Origin: Candidatus Schekmanbacteria bacterium GWA2_38_11
GTDB lineage: Bacteria; Schekmanbacteria; GWA2-38-11
Reading direction: 5' to 3'
Length of the DNA: 7,272 nucleotides
Assembly (NCBI GenBank): GCA_001790645.1
Contig: MGDB01000012.1
Location: 3,899 to 11,170, forward strand
Under the pieces are notes generated by a model, which ran no database searches, was not told where the DNA came from, and saw only the letters and a list, made by a program, of their open reading frames with translations. The position numbers were made by a program, and so were the translations under genes. This document shows positions 1 through 5,763 of this stretch, one piece after another. Numbering within the stretch: the stretch's first letter is position 1; each line of letters starts with the position of its first letter.

Positions 1-405
1 CATTTCCGAATGGAGGTAGACTAATTCCCGGCTCATGTTTTGCTTTTCAATGACCTTATCAACAAGACCAATCACTTCATCGTAATCAAAGTCCTTTGTA
101 ATGTAATCGTAAGCTCCCATCTTCATAGCGCTTACTGCTATCTTAATATCTTTGACTGCACTTATCATTATGGCTTCTATATCCTCATGCCTATCTTTGA
201 TATGCTTTAAGACTTCAATCCCATCAATTCCTGGCAGACGAATGTCAAGGATCGCAACATTTATATCTTCCTTGTCCATCAATTTAAGGGCTGTCTCTCC
301 ATCGCTGGATTTAATGACAGCATATTTATCTTTTAGGATTGCTTCCAGGGTGTCAATCATTCCTGGGTCGTCATCAACAAGTAGTATTTTTGATTGGTTA
401 TTCAT
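1..405 (-). CDS. NtrC-type response regulator, receiver domain (partial, C-terminus beyond left edge)
   Basis: This is the first 135 codons of a two-component response regulator, read from ATG at 405 and still open at base 1. The receiver domain fills residues 5-125. The acidic pocket is D11-D12, the phospho-acceptor is D54 (in ILDIRLPGIDG), the switch residue is S82 and the conserved lysine is K104. The helix after the domain (EKQNMSRELVYLHSEM) resembles the linker that leads into the AAA+ sigma-54 activation domain of NtrC/AtoC regulators, so an enhancer-binding activator is likely, but that part is not visible. One oddity is that the proline normally following the lysine is D105 (TKDFDYDEV). 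The start is fixed because the next methionine, M16, lies beyond the acidic pocket. There is no Shine-Dalgarno, and the promoter lies only a few bases upstream. The partner kinase is not in the window. Confidence 0.93.
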   Translation of the reverse strand, partial: MNNQSKILLVDDDPGMIDTLEAILKDKYAVIKSSDGETALKLMDKEDINVAILDIRLPGIDGIEVLKHIKDRHEDIEAIMISAVKDIKIAVSAMKMGAYDYITKDFDYDEVIGLVDKVIEKQNMSRELVYLHSEM

Positions 406-417
406 AAATAACGATTT

Positions 418-445
418 AATATATAAATTAACCATCTGATGTCAA
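418..445 (-). promoter_or_regulatory. sigma-70-type promoter for the response regulator
   Basis: On the minus strand there is a perfect -35 TTGACA (445-440), a 16-base spacer and a -10 TATATT (423-418). The expected transcription start, near 411, is only about six bases before the ATG at 405. This fits the absence of a ribosome binding site and suggests a leaderless or nearly leaderless mRNA. The call rests on motif match and position only. Confidence 0.6.
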
Positions 446-518
446 ACTAAAAAACAAATCTGGATGGTATTTAAAAAAATTATGTGACAGAAAAATCCAA
501 TAGATAAATAGAAGATAA

Positions 519-698
519 AGAAGCAACAGACCAACTGAAGGAGGATTGCTTTATTGCGATTTACCTGAATTTGTTCAAAAGATTAATAGAACACCTATGT
601 CAGCAATTGGCTATTCATGTGGGATAAAAGAGCTTAAAAAGATTTTTAATATCCCGGATAACGATTCACTCAAACCGACTGGCATGGGTAGCAACTGA
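519..698 (+). pseudogene. short unrecognised reading frame, possible gene remnant
   Basis: The frame is open from 519 to a TGA at 696-698. From TTG 546 it would give 50 residues, including LYCDLPEFVQKINRTP and IKELKKIFNIPDNDSL, a composition more protein-like than its surroundings. An AAGGAGGA sequence (538-545) sits directly against TTG 546, which is too close for normal initiation. An in-frame ATG at 597 would give 33 residues. I do not recognise a family. It may be the tail of a decayed gene or a chance frame. Confidence 0.22.
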
Positions 699-838
699 GT
701 TCATCTCGTTATGAGGACTAAGTCTGGTTCACTGAGTTTGGAAAGTTGGGTTTTATAAAAACTCCATCTGATTTTTCATTTCTTCTGCGGAGAAAACATC
801 ACCGTAACGGACTAATTGATTGCACTAATAACTTATCA

Positions 839-901
839 GGAAGGCTACCTGTCCCTGCCTGTGGTAGGCAGGTGCCGAGAGGCAGGAAGCCTCACTTACC
901 C
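839..901 (-). repeat. 63-bp GC-rich palindromic repeat, copy A
   Basis: Copy A matches the reverse complement of 6999-7061 at 60 of 63 positions (mismatches at 862, 879 and 894). It contains an inverted repeat, CCTGCCT (854-860) and AGGCAGG (866-872), with a five-base loop. A second AGGCAGG at 880-886 could pair instead, and outer arms AGGCT/AGCCT lie at 842-846 and 888-892. It is far more GC-rich than its flanks. It lies 76 bases past the suhB stop and, read along the suhB transcript, has the same polarity as copy B has behind the glycosyltransferase. Confidence 0.85.
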
Positions 902-977
902 GGATTTTCTTTTTACTCATTTCCTCTTAATCACTTTAAAGGAGATGCTCGCTATGACTATAAAATATCTTTTGGGG

Positions 978-1760
978 TTATTTTTCCCTTTGCAAAGAAA
1001 GTATATTTACCATCTCCTGATGAATTTTCCCGTTACTTGCAAGGGTCTCCTTTTTATGAATACTAAACTCCTTCCCACTAAAATCACTTACAAATCCCCC
1101 TGCCTCAGCGACTATCAAGCTGCCGGCAGCTACATCCCACGGATTAAGCCCTGATTCCCAGAATCCATCAAACCTTCCGCAGGCTACATAACACAGGTCA
1201 AGAGCTGCAGAGCCTGCCCTTCTGATGGCCTGTGCACGGAAAGCAAAATTTTTAAAATTATCAAAATTATTATTTGGATTTTTCTTTATGTCATAAGGAA
1301 AACCTGTTGCAAGCAAACTATCAGCTATTGAACTGATTGAAGAAACTGAAATTTTGATATTGTTTAAATAAGCTCCTCCATTCTTAGTTGCTGTAAATAA
1401 TTCTTCATTTGCAGGATCATATACAACTCCTAAAATCACCTCCCCATCCTTCTCTATTCCTATTGAAACACAAAATATCCTGAAACCATGGGCATAATTT
1501 GTTGTGCCGTCAAGTGGGTCTATAATCCATTTAAAGGGAGATCTTTTGGACTCCTCACCTTTTTCTTCAGTTAATATGCTGTGGGCAGGAAACCTTTCCT
1601 TAATAATTCCAAGTATTGTCTTCTCAGCAAGCTTGTCTACGTCAGTCACAAGATTCTTATCAGATTTGTAGCTGACAGAAAAGTTTTTCCCGATGTTTTC
1701 CTTTAATATTTTTCCGGCTTTTAGTGCTGCCTCAAGAGCAACCTTTTGCAGTTCATCCAT
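978..1760 (-). CDS. suhB: inositol-1-monophosphatase family protein (SuhB-like)
   Basis: This 260-residue protein is full length for the Mg-dependent inositol monophosphatase family, which dephosphorylates myo-inositol phosphates and related sugar phosphates in the cytoplasm. Family signatures are intact: VTDVD (38-42), LTEE with the metal-binding glutamate (E65), the WIIDPLDGTTN box (78-88) with D81 and D84, and the C-terminal NPWDVAAG (206-213) with D209 and then EAGG (219-222). The frame could extend to 1844, but that extension would be translated from the promoter itself (1816-1844) and has no family similarity, so ATG 1760 is chosen. The ribosome binding site is weak (purines directly before ATG). 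The gene is divergent from the NUDIX-methyltransferase gene. The exact substrate is uncertain, since the same fold covers FBPase- and PAP-phosphatase-like enzymes, although the motifs fit the SuhB branch best. Confidence 0.93.
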   Translation of the reverse strand: MDELQKVALEAALKAGKILKENIGKNFSVSYKSDKNLVTDVDKLAEKTILGIIKERFPAHSILTEEKGEESKRSPFKWIIDPLDGTTNYAHGFRIFCVSIGIEKDGEVILGVVYDPANEELFTATKNGGAYLNNIKISVSSISSIADSLLATGFPYDIKKNPNNNFDNFKNFAFRAQAIRRAGSAALDLCYVACGRFDGFWESGLNPWDVAAGSLIVAEAGGFVSDFSGKEFSIHKKETLASNGKIHQEMVNILSLQREK

Positions 1761-1815
1761 CTCTTTGTTTTCCCATAAGAAAATATGATTCCCTTGTAAT
1801 AAGATACTTTTTATA

Positions 1816-1844
1816 ACTATAATGATTAGATAAGCTAATGTCAA
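1816..1844 (-). promoter_or_regulatory. sigma-70-type promoter for suhB
   Basis: On the minus strand there is TTGACA (1844-1839), a 17-base spacer and TATAGT (1821-1816), an almost ideal housekeeping promoter. The expected start near 1809 leaves a 5' leader of about 49 bases before ATG 1760. The promoter's position rules out the longer start codon at 1844 for suhB. Confidence 0.75.
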
Positions 1845-1924
1845 ATGCCAAAAGTTTTGAGCTTGATTTGAAATTTGGATTTTGGTATTTGAAACTATCC
1901 ACTTTGATAAAACAGGAAAAGATT

Positions 1925-3145
1925 ATGTCTAAGATTATAAAAAGGGAATATCCATCCCAGCCAATAGTCGGAGTTGGAGCTGTAATCGTAAAAGAGGGAA
2001 AGGTTCTTTTAGTAAAAAGGGGGAAAAGCCCAAGTTTTGGTGAATGGAGTATTCCAGGTGGTGCAGTTAATGTGGGAGAGTCTTTGGAACAAGCTTTGTT
2101 AAGAGAGATAAAAGAAGAAACGGGACTGGTCATAAATATAGGAAAGCCAATTGAAATACTCGATAAAATCTGCCGCGATGAAAAAGGTAAGGTTAAATAC
2201 CATTATATTATTTTAGACTATGCTGGTGACTATGTAAAAGGAAAACTTGAACCCTCCTCAGATATATTAGATGCAAGGTTTGTATCTCCTGAAAAGCTTG
2301 ATAGATTTGGGGTAAATGAATCCACAAAGAAAGTTATTGAAAAAGCATTGGAAGATTCAGGGAAAAAAGATGAAAGAATTGCAACTGAGACTGAAATAAT
2401 CTCCTCATGGGATTTTAAAAAAGCAAGATGGTACCATAGGGCAATTAAAGAAAGTGATTTTCCGGGGAAAGCCTTGGAAGTATTGCAACCTATCACCCAT
2501 GGCTGCAAATCTATTCTTGATATAGGAGCTGGTTGCGGGACATTGTCAATCCCTTTAGCTGAAAAGATAAAATATGTAACAGCCTTAGAACCATCAAAAC
2601 CCATGATGGACATAATGAAAAGGGAAGCCTTCAAGAAAGGACTTAAAAACATAAATTTTGTAAATTCCCATTGGGGAAAAGTTAGATTACCTCCCCATGA
2701 AGTTGTAATTTTAGCCAATGTTCCGGGACTGTTAAATGATATTGGAAAATTTCTTAACCAGCTTGAGGAAATAAAACCAAGACTTATCATTCTGATTCGG
2801 GGAGTAAACCCCAAAAATGATAAATTCTATTTCAAGCAGCTCTATCCAATCATTTTTGGCAAAACAGTCCCTGAAAAGGACGACTATTTTGCAGTTTACA
2901 GCTATCTCCACCGCCATAATATCTATGCAAATGTTAGAATAATCAGTTACAATTTAGACCAGCCATTCAATGACTTAGAAGAGGCTTTGAAATTCTGGAA
3001 GGTATATCTTAGTTTAAAGAGTAAAGAATATGACCAGGTAATTAGAGATTTTTTGAGTAAGAAATTGGTGAAAACCCCCAATAGCCTTATAGCCCGAATT
3101 CCTAAAAAATCTGCAATTATCTGGTGGAAAATTAATAAAGTATAA
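1925..3145 (+). CDS. NUDIX hydrolase fused to class I SAM-dependent methyltransferase
   Basis: This 406-residue protein has two enzymatic domains. Residues 13-142 are a NUDIX hydrolase with a complete box (G46-x5-E52-x7-R60-E61-x2-E64-E65-x-G67) preceded by WSIPGG, closest in look to the MutT/ADP-ribose-pyrophosphatase group that cleaves nucleoside diphosphate-X compounds. After a charged linker (143-160), residues 161-406 form a Rossmann methyltransferase. Its motif I is LDIGAGCGTLSIPLA (198-212), the acidic residue closing strand 2 is E222 (ALEPS), and a motif IV-like stretch is VVILANVPG (260-268). The C-terminal YANVRII...FNDLEEALKFW (334-358) recalls a group of uncharacterised bacterial and archaeal methyltransferases. 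No DPPY motif is seen, so a nucleic-acid N-methylase is unlikely. ATG 1925 follows AGGAA (1914-1918) with a six-base spacer. The frame is open back to 1838 but overlaps the suhB promoter there. Both substrates are unknown. Confidence 0.9.
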   Translation: MSKIIKREYPSQPIVGVGAVIVKEGKVLLVKRGKSPSFGEWSIPGGAVNVGESLEQALLREIKEETGLVINIGKPIEILDKICRDEKGKVKYHYIILDYAGDYVKGKLEPSSDILDARFVSPEKLDRFGVNESTKKVIEKALEDSGKKDERIATETEIISSWDFKKARWYHRAIKESDFPGKALEVLQPITHGCKSILDIGAGCGTLSIPLAEKIKYVTALEPSKPMMDIMKREAFKKGLKNINFVNSHWGKVRLPPHEVVILANVPGLLNDIGKFLNQLEEIKPRLIILIRGVNPKNDKFYFKQLYPIIFGKTVPEKDDYFAVYSYLHRHNIYANVRIISYNLDQPFNDLEEALKFWKVYLSLKSKEYDQVIRDFLSKKLVKTPNSLIARIPKKSAIIWWKINKV

Positions 3146-3162
3146 ACTGAAACTTTTCTTTC

Positions 3163-3552
3163 CTAACTGTTTCTTCCGGCATTCTCCTTAAGAGACCTGT
3201 TTATCCCTTCAAGAAGATCCATAATCTTTGTCAGAGCTAAAAAGAATGTCCCTGCTAATATGCTGCCAATAAACCCTGCTATAAACATAACTTTTGCATA
3301 TCTCCACTGAATAAAATCAAAATAGGCGATTATTGAATCCGGATTCTGCCTTAAATAATGCGAGCCCCGTGAATATTTTCCATAGGTCTCAAAAAATAAA
3401 TAAAGGCTTATAATAGCCCCGAATATTAATACCATCATTCCAATAAAGTATAAGATATCTTTCAAACGTTTTTCCTTATAACGGAATAATTTAACCTTAA
3501 AACACCATAAAATGGTAATAACCAATCCTGCAAAATACAAAAAGTCTTCCAT
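3163..3552 (-). CDS. small integral membrane protein, unknown function
   Basis: This 129-residue protein has three predicted membrane helices: about residues 4-22, 33-54 and 86-108. They are separated by a basic loop (KLFRYKEKRLKD, 21-32), probably cytoplasmic, and a longer polar loop (55-85) with several tyrosines and arginines, probably on the opposite side. The C-terminal tail (LLEGINRSLKENAGRNS) is amphipathic and polar. ATG 3552 is preceded by a good ribosome binding site, AAAGGGGAGA, nine bases upstream. I do not recognise the family. It is convergent with the NUDIX-methyltransferase gene (17 bases between stops) and divergent from the 42-residue membrane protein. No terminator is obvious between the convergent genes. 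Confidence 0.8.
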   Translation of the reverse strand: MEDFLYFAGLVITILWCFKVKLFRYKEKRLKDILYFIGMMVLIFGAIISLYLFFETYGKYSRGSHYLRQNPDSIIAYFDFIQWRYAKVMFIAGFIGSILAGTFFLALTKIMDLLEGINRSLKENAGRNS

Positions 3553-3632
3553 AAAAATTTTCTCCCCTTTAAGAATAAAAAAATCTCAAATACTTAAATT
3601 TATATCCGATTCCCATACTGGAGGATGAAATA

Positions 3633-3761
3633 ATGAAAGAAAAAAAACTAAAAAACTATACATCCTACAGTGAAATAATTTTCATTCTCTCCTTTCTTGC
3701 CACTGTTTTATGTATTATTTTAACAGGCCTTTTCAACCTGATCTGGACTTTCTTTCCTTAG
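3633..3761 (+). CDS. 42-residue single-helix membrane protein
   Basis: ATG 3633 opens a 42-residue frame ending at TAG 3759-3761. A strong GGAGG (3619-3624 region) lies eight bases upstream. The product has a basic start (MKEKKLKNYTSYSE), one strongly hydrophobic stretch (IIFILSFLATVLCIILTG, 15-32) and a short aromatic tail (LFNLIWTFFP). The positive N-terminus predicts it faces the cytoplasm. It sits alone on the plus strand between two minus-strand membrane-protein genes, 80 bases from one start and 14 bases from the other stop, and does not overlap either. No family is recognised; small membrane proteins of this kind often modulate larger membrane complexes, but that is only a possibility here. 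An ATG at 3625 inside the leader stops after two codons. Confidence 0.6.
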   Translation: MKEKKLKNYTSYSEIIFILSFLATVLCIILTGLFNLIWTFFP

Positions 3762-3775
3762 AAGAAGTAAGGCAT

Positions 3776-4315
3776 TTATTTTAGTGAGGCACCGTTTTCA
3801 TCGCAGACAGCAATAATATCACCATTAAAGTTTATAATGTTGACTACAGGTGATTTGCTAGAACTTTTTGATAAACTGGAGTTAGAATATATTTTGACAA
3901 ATTCTTCTCTAAGAGTTTTCAAAGTTGATATTTTATTATAATCTTTCATATCATACCAGCTTTCTTTGACTCTTATGGTAAGCTCATCTCTTTTTATATT
4001 GAGAAACCATGAATCTACAAAATCTATTTTACTGACTGTTTTTGTAAAGGTAGAGTTAAAATAAAGGTCAAACTTTTCTCTGTCAACACTTAGGTCTTTA
4101 TAATGCGGCTGTTCACTCCCTGATACACTTTTTCCAACTTCTGCAGGAGTTTTTAAAATCTTATAAAGGATTCCGGCGATTGCGCATATCATCAATATCC
4201 CCATTATATATAAAAATATCATAGGGACAATTTTGTTAAATCTTTCTATTCTTCTCTCTTTAGCAAGGATTTGGTCTATTCTTTCTTCGATTTTTTTTTT
4301 GCTTTCATCTGTCAT
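3776..4315 (-). CDS. single-pass membrane protein, unknown function
   Basis: This 179-residue protein starts with a charged, probably coiled-coil segment (residues 4-28, repeated K/E/R). One membrane helix follows (about 29-51, IVPMIFLYIMGILMICAIAGILY). The rest is a polar domain of about 125 residues that would lie outside the cytoplasm by the positive-inside rule. The polar domain contains WFLNIKRDELTIRV and ends with INFNGDIIAVCDENG, a beta-rich pattern; it is serine-rich at 144-154. I do not recognise the family. Start ATG 4315 has only a poor ribosome binding site. Codons 6-9 contain a run of ten adenines, a possible slippage site. It lies downstream of rpmB on the same strand but beyond a terminator-like palindrome, so it may depend on readthrough or its own promoter. 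Confidence 0.75.
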   Translation of the reverse strand: MTDESKKKIEERIDQILAKERRIERFNKIVPMIFLYIMGILMICAIAGILYKILKTPAEVGKSVSGSEQPHYKDLSVDREKFDLYFNSTFTKTVSKIDFVDSWFLNIKRDELTIRVKESWYDMKDYNKISTLKTLREEFVKIYSNSSLSKSSSKSPVVNIINFNGDIIAVCDENGASLK

Positions 4316-4323
4316 TTTATATC

Positions 4324-4348
4324 AAAAACCTTAGTGACTTAGGTTTTT
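4324..4348 (-). terminator. palindrome after rpmB, probable Rho-independent terminator
   Basis: This is a 25-base inverted repeat with arms AAAAACCT (4324-4331) and AGGTTTTT (4341-4348). It extends inward by AGT/ACT around a central G, with one T-T mismatch. On either strand the stem ends in five U residues. It starts 12 bases after the rpmB stop, consistent with ending the rpmB transcript. The stem is AT-rich, so termination strength is uncertain. Confidence 0.5.
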
Positions 4349-4359
4349 AATTAAACTTG

Positions 4360-4548
4360 CTAAGCTGTAGCAACTGACCCTGAGCGAATACATCTTGTAC
4401 AAACCTTTATAGTCATCCTCCGCCCCTTGACAAGAACTTTTCGTTTCTGAAGATTCGGGTTAAATCTCCTTTTTGTAACGTTGTGAGAATGGCTTATATT
4501 ATGGCCATACATAGGACCCTTGCCACAGATATCGCACCTTTTAGCCAA
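4360..4548 (-). CDS. rpmB: 50S ribosomal protein L28 (bL28)
   Basis: This 62-residue protein is the normal length for bacterial L28, a component of the large ribosomal subunit. The sequence is clearly L28: CDICGKGPMYGHNISHSHN, then TKRRFNPNLQ, then MTIKVCTRCIRSG. Two CxxC pairs (C5/C8 and C50/C53) are kept, so this is the zinc-binding (C+) form. The start codon is TTG (4548-4546). An in-frame TAG lies immediately before it, and the first in-frame ATG downstream (M13) would remove the first CxxC. An excellent ribosome binding site, GGGAGGTG (4562-4555), lies six bases upstream. A 13-bp perfect hairpin sits eight bases before that site. rpmB appears monocistronic, with a terminator-like palindrome after it. 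The kinase gene is upstream on the same strand, 255 bases away. Confidence 0.96.
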   Translation of the reverse strand: MAKRCDICGKGPMYGHNISHSHNVTKRRFNPNLQKRKVLVKGRRMTIKVCTRCIRSGSVATA

Positions 4549-4570
4549 CTAAAACACCTCCCTTTTCGAG

Positions 4571-4599
4571 GTCTCTGAAATACTTCGTATTTCAGAGAC
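4571..4599 (-). promoter_or_regulatory. 13-bp perfect hairpin in the rpmB leader
   Basis: GTCTCTGAAATAC (4571-4583) and its exact reverse complement (4587-4599) flank a three-base loop. On the rpmB strand the stem ends eight bases before the Shine-Dalgarno. No run of T follows on either strand, so it does not look like an intrinsic terminator. A role in mRNA stability, translational control or autoregulation by L28 is possible but unproven. Confidence 0.5.
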
Positions 4600-4623
4600 A
4601 CTTATAGCTCATGGCCTATAGCT

Positions 4624-4642
4624 ATTAATAAGAAATATTAAT
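4624..4642. repeat. 7-bp AT-only inverted repeat upstream of rpmB
   Basis: ATTAATA (4624-4630) and TATTAAT (4636-4642) flank a five-base loop. It is made only of A and T in the arms and so is the weakest member of the hairpin series. It may instead lie within a promoter: TTTACG followed by TTTATT about 17 bases later is a weak minus-strand candidate just upstream. Confidence 0.3.
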
Positions 4643-4687
4643 TAATAAATCTTTTCACCTAAAAGCCGTAAACCATAAGCTAACAGT

Positions 4688-4721
4688 AGAATTCTGAAAA
4701 GAACTGGCTTTTCAGAATTCT
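4688..4721 (-). repeat. 14-bp perfect hairpin between kinase and rpmB
   Basis: AGAATTCTGAAAAG (4688-4701) and its exact reverse complement (4708-4721) flank a six-base loop. It is the longest perfect stem in the window. There is no U tract on either side. It shares the core TCTGAAA with the rpmB-proximal hairpin at 4571-4599. Confidence 0.55.
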
Positions 4722-4735
4722 CTGTCATCTTTTAT

Positions 4736-4787
4736 GAAATCTCTTTGCAACTAAAACCATATCAAATCATTTTTAGCAAGAGATTTC
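4736..4787 (-). repeat. long-loop inverted repeat downstream of the kinase
   Basis: GAAATCTCTT (4736-4745) pairs exactly with AAGAGATTTC (4778-4787). Adding GC across a single T bulge gives 12 pairs. The enclosed loop is about 28 bases. It lies within 50 bases of the kinase stop and may protect or end that transcript. Confidence 0.4.
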
Positions 4788-4788
4788 T

Positions 4789-4806
4789 TAACCTTTTTAA
4801 AGGTTA
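4789..4806 (-). repeat. 18-base palindrome over the kinase stop codon
   Basis: TAACCTTT (4789-4796) and AAAGGTTA (4799-4806) form a near-perfect palindrome with two central bases. It includes the kinase TAA stop (4806-4804). It lacks a following T run in the direction of kinase transcription. Confidence 0.4.
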
Positions 4807-5700
4807 TATCTCTCCTCTTTTTATCTTCCTGTAATTCTTCTTTATAGTCGAATATAAGTCAACCCTTTTTATCTGTTTCCATAGCTTATCAGGTGGCAAA
4901 AAATTAGAGTTTTCACTATAATTTTCAATTAAAAAATTTCTATCATCTTCTGTAAAATAAAGTTTTTGGTTCATAAGCCTCAAGATTTGAAAAAGATTCT
5001 TAGCCCTACTCCACGAAGAAACTTTTTTTGAAAGGATTCCTTTATCTATATCCATAACAAACAGTTCCAAATCATTCCCCTTTGTCTCAGAAACTAAAAT
5101 ATTTCTAAGGCTCAAGTCAGCATGGTAGAATCCTTCATTATGAAGTCTGGATATAAAATTTGTCAATTTTCCTAAAAGCTCTCTTTTTTTCTTTTGAGAA
5201 GTTTCACTTTGAATAAAAGACAGAAAAGTTTTGGTGTTTGGAATCCCTTCTGTGATCAAATAACTTTCTTTAAGCCGGGAATTGCTTCTTTTTTCAGCAA
5301 CAAGAAGTGGTTTTGCTGTGGGAATCCCTGATTTAAGTAATTTGTTTGTAATATACATTTCTCTCCAGGCTTTTGACGGCGTAATCAGATTGATAATCCC
5401 TTTTAATCTATTTGTCACCATGTATCTTTTTATGAATATTCTTTTCCCATTTGAACCGTTTTGAGGAAATATATCCGTAGTTACTGCCCTTGATTTTGTT
5501 GATTTTAATAATGTACTTTTATCACTAAAACTGTGGTCCAAAAAAGAATTTATTGACTTGGCAAAATCTGATGGGACATCTTTTGTGAAAAAAATTCTGA
5601 CTCCGTCTTTATATAAGAATTTTATCTCTCGATCCCTGGCAAAGATCTGAGAAAGATAAATAAAATTACTCTCTAAAATACTTACAACATTTTGAAACAT
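4804..5700 (-). CDS. LPS-core-type kinase (WaaP/Kdo kinase-like, ABC1-like protein kinase fold)
   Basis: From ATG 5700 this is a 298-residue kinase; from TTG 5763 it would have 319. Numbering from the longer form, the ATP-binding lysine is K112 (IFIKRY), the helix-C glutamate E135 (WREMYITNKLL) and the catalytic loop LHNEGFYHADLSLRNILV (207-224) with D216 and N221. The metal-binding DID (238-240) replaces DFG. This pattern is typical of the lipopolysaccharide kinase family that phosphorylates Kdo or heptose in the LPS core at the cytoplasmic membrane face. The usual HRDL reads HADL here. Basic residues are frequent at the C-terminus, fitting contact with membrane or acidic lipid. Neither start has a good ribosome binding site. 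ATG 5700 is preferred because a promoter candidate overlaps the TTG. The divergent glycosyltransferase supports a surface-glycolipid role. An unrelated small-molecule or protein kinase role is less likely. Confidence 0.82.
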   Translation of the reverse strand: MFQNVVSILESNFIYLSQIFARDREIKFLYKDGVRIFFTKDVPSDFAKSINSFLDHSFSDKSTLLKSTKSRAVTTDIFPQNGSNGKRIFIKRYMVTNRLKGIINLITPSKAWREMYITNKLLKSGIPTAKPLLVAEKRSNSRLKESYLITEGIPNTKTFLSFIQSETSQKKKRELLGKLTNFISRLHNEGFYHADLSLRNILVSETKGNDLELFVMDIDKGILSKKVSSWSRAKNLFQILRLMNQKLYFTEDDRNFLIENYSENSNFLPPDKLWKQIKRVDLYSTIKKNYRKIKRGEI

Positions 5701-5734
5701 AAGATTAATTAATTTTCTGAAAATAAAGATTTTA

Positions 5735-5763
5735 TTTTTATCATCTTTAGATTTTGTTGACAA
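5735..5763 (-). promoter_or_regulatory. candidate promoter for the kinase, -35 shared with the divergent gene
   Basis: On the minus strand TTGTCA (5763-5758), a 17-base spacer and TAAAAA (5740-5735) give a moderate sigma-70 match. The -35 box overlaps the plus-strand TTGACA (5757-5762). The expected transcription start near 5728 leaves a leader of about 28 bases to ATG 5700 and excludes TTG 5763. Confidence 0.35.

Larger units (their letters stand above)
406..977. other. gene-poor gap with promoter, possible gene remnant and repeat copy A
   Basis: This 572-base gap holds the response-regulator promoter (418-445), a short protein-like reading frame that may be a remnant (519-698) and the GC-rich palindromic repeat (839-901). 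The remainder (about 700-838 and 902-977) shows no codon pattern, RNA gene or clear hairpin. Plus-strand frames starting at 746 and 816 cross the repeat and then run antisense into suhB, so they are not accepted as genes. Confidence 0.6.

Noticed and set aside
152..439. Plus-strand frame opposite the response regulator
   Set aside because: It is the antisense shadow of the receiver domain and runs into its promoter.
746..1154. Two overlapping plus-strand frames (746-1066 and 816-1154), one internal ATG at 954 having an AAAGGAG site upstream
   Set aside because: They read through the GC-rich repeat and then antisense into the well-supported suhB gene, and show no protein family pattern.
1761..1844. 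Longer suhB start at 1844 giving a hydrophobic N-terminal extension
   Set aside because: The start codon overlaps the -35 box of a strong suhB promoter, and the extension is outside the family's normal N-terminus.
1838..1924. Longer start for the NUDIX-methyltransferase at 1838
   Set aside because: No ribosome binding site; it overlaps the suhB promoter, whereas ATG 1925 has AGGAA at good spacing.
4571..4599. Rho-independent terminator at the 13-bp hairpin
   Set aside because: No T tract follows the stem on either strand, and on the minus strand it precedes the rpmB ribosome binding site.
4600..4800. tRNA, riboswitch or CRISPR array between kinase and rpmB
   Set aside because: No tRNA cloverleaf, no spacer-repeat periodicity and no recognised riboswitch core. 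The hairpins differ in sequence and size.
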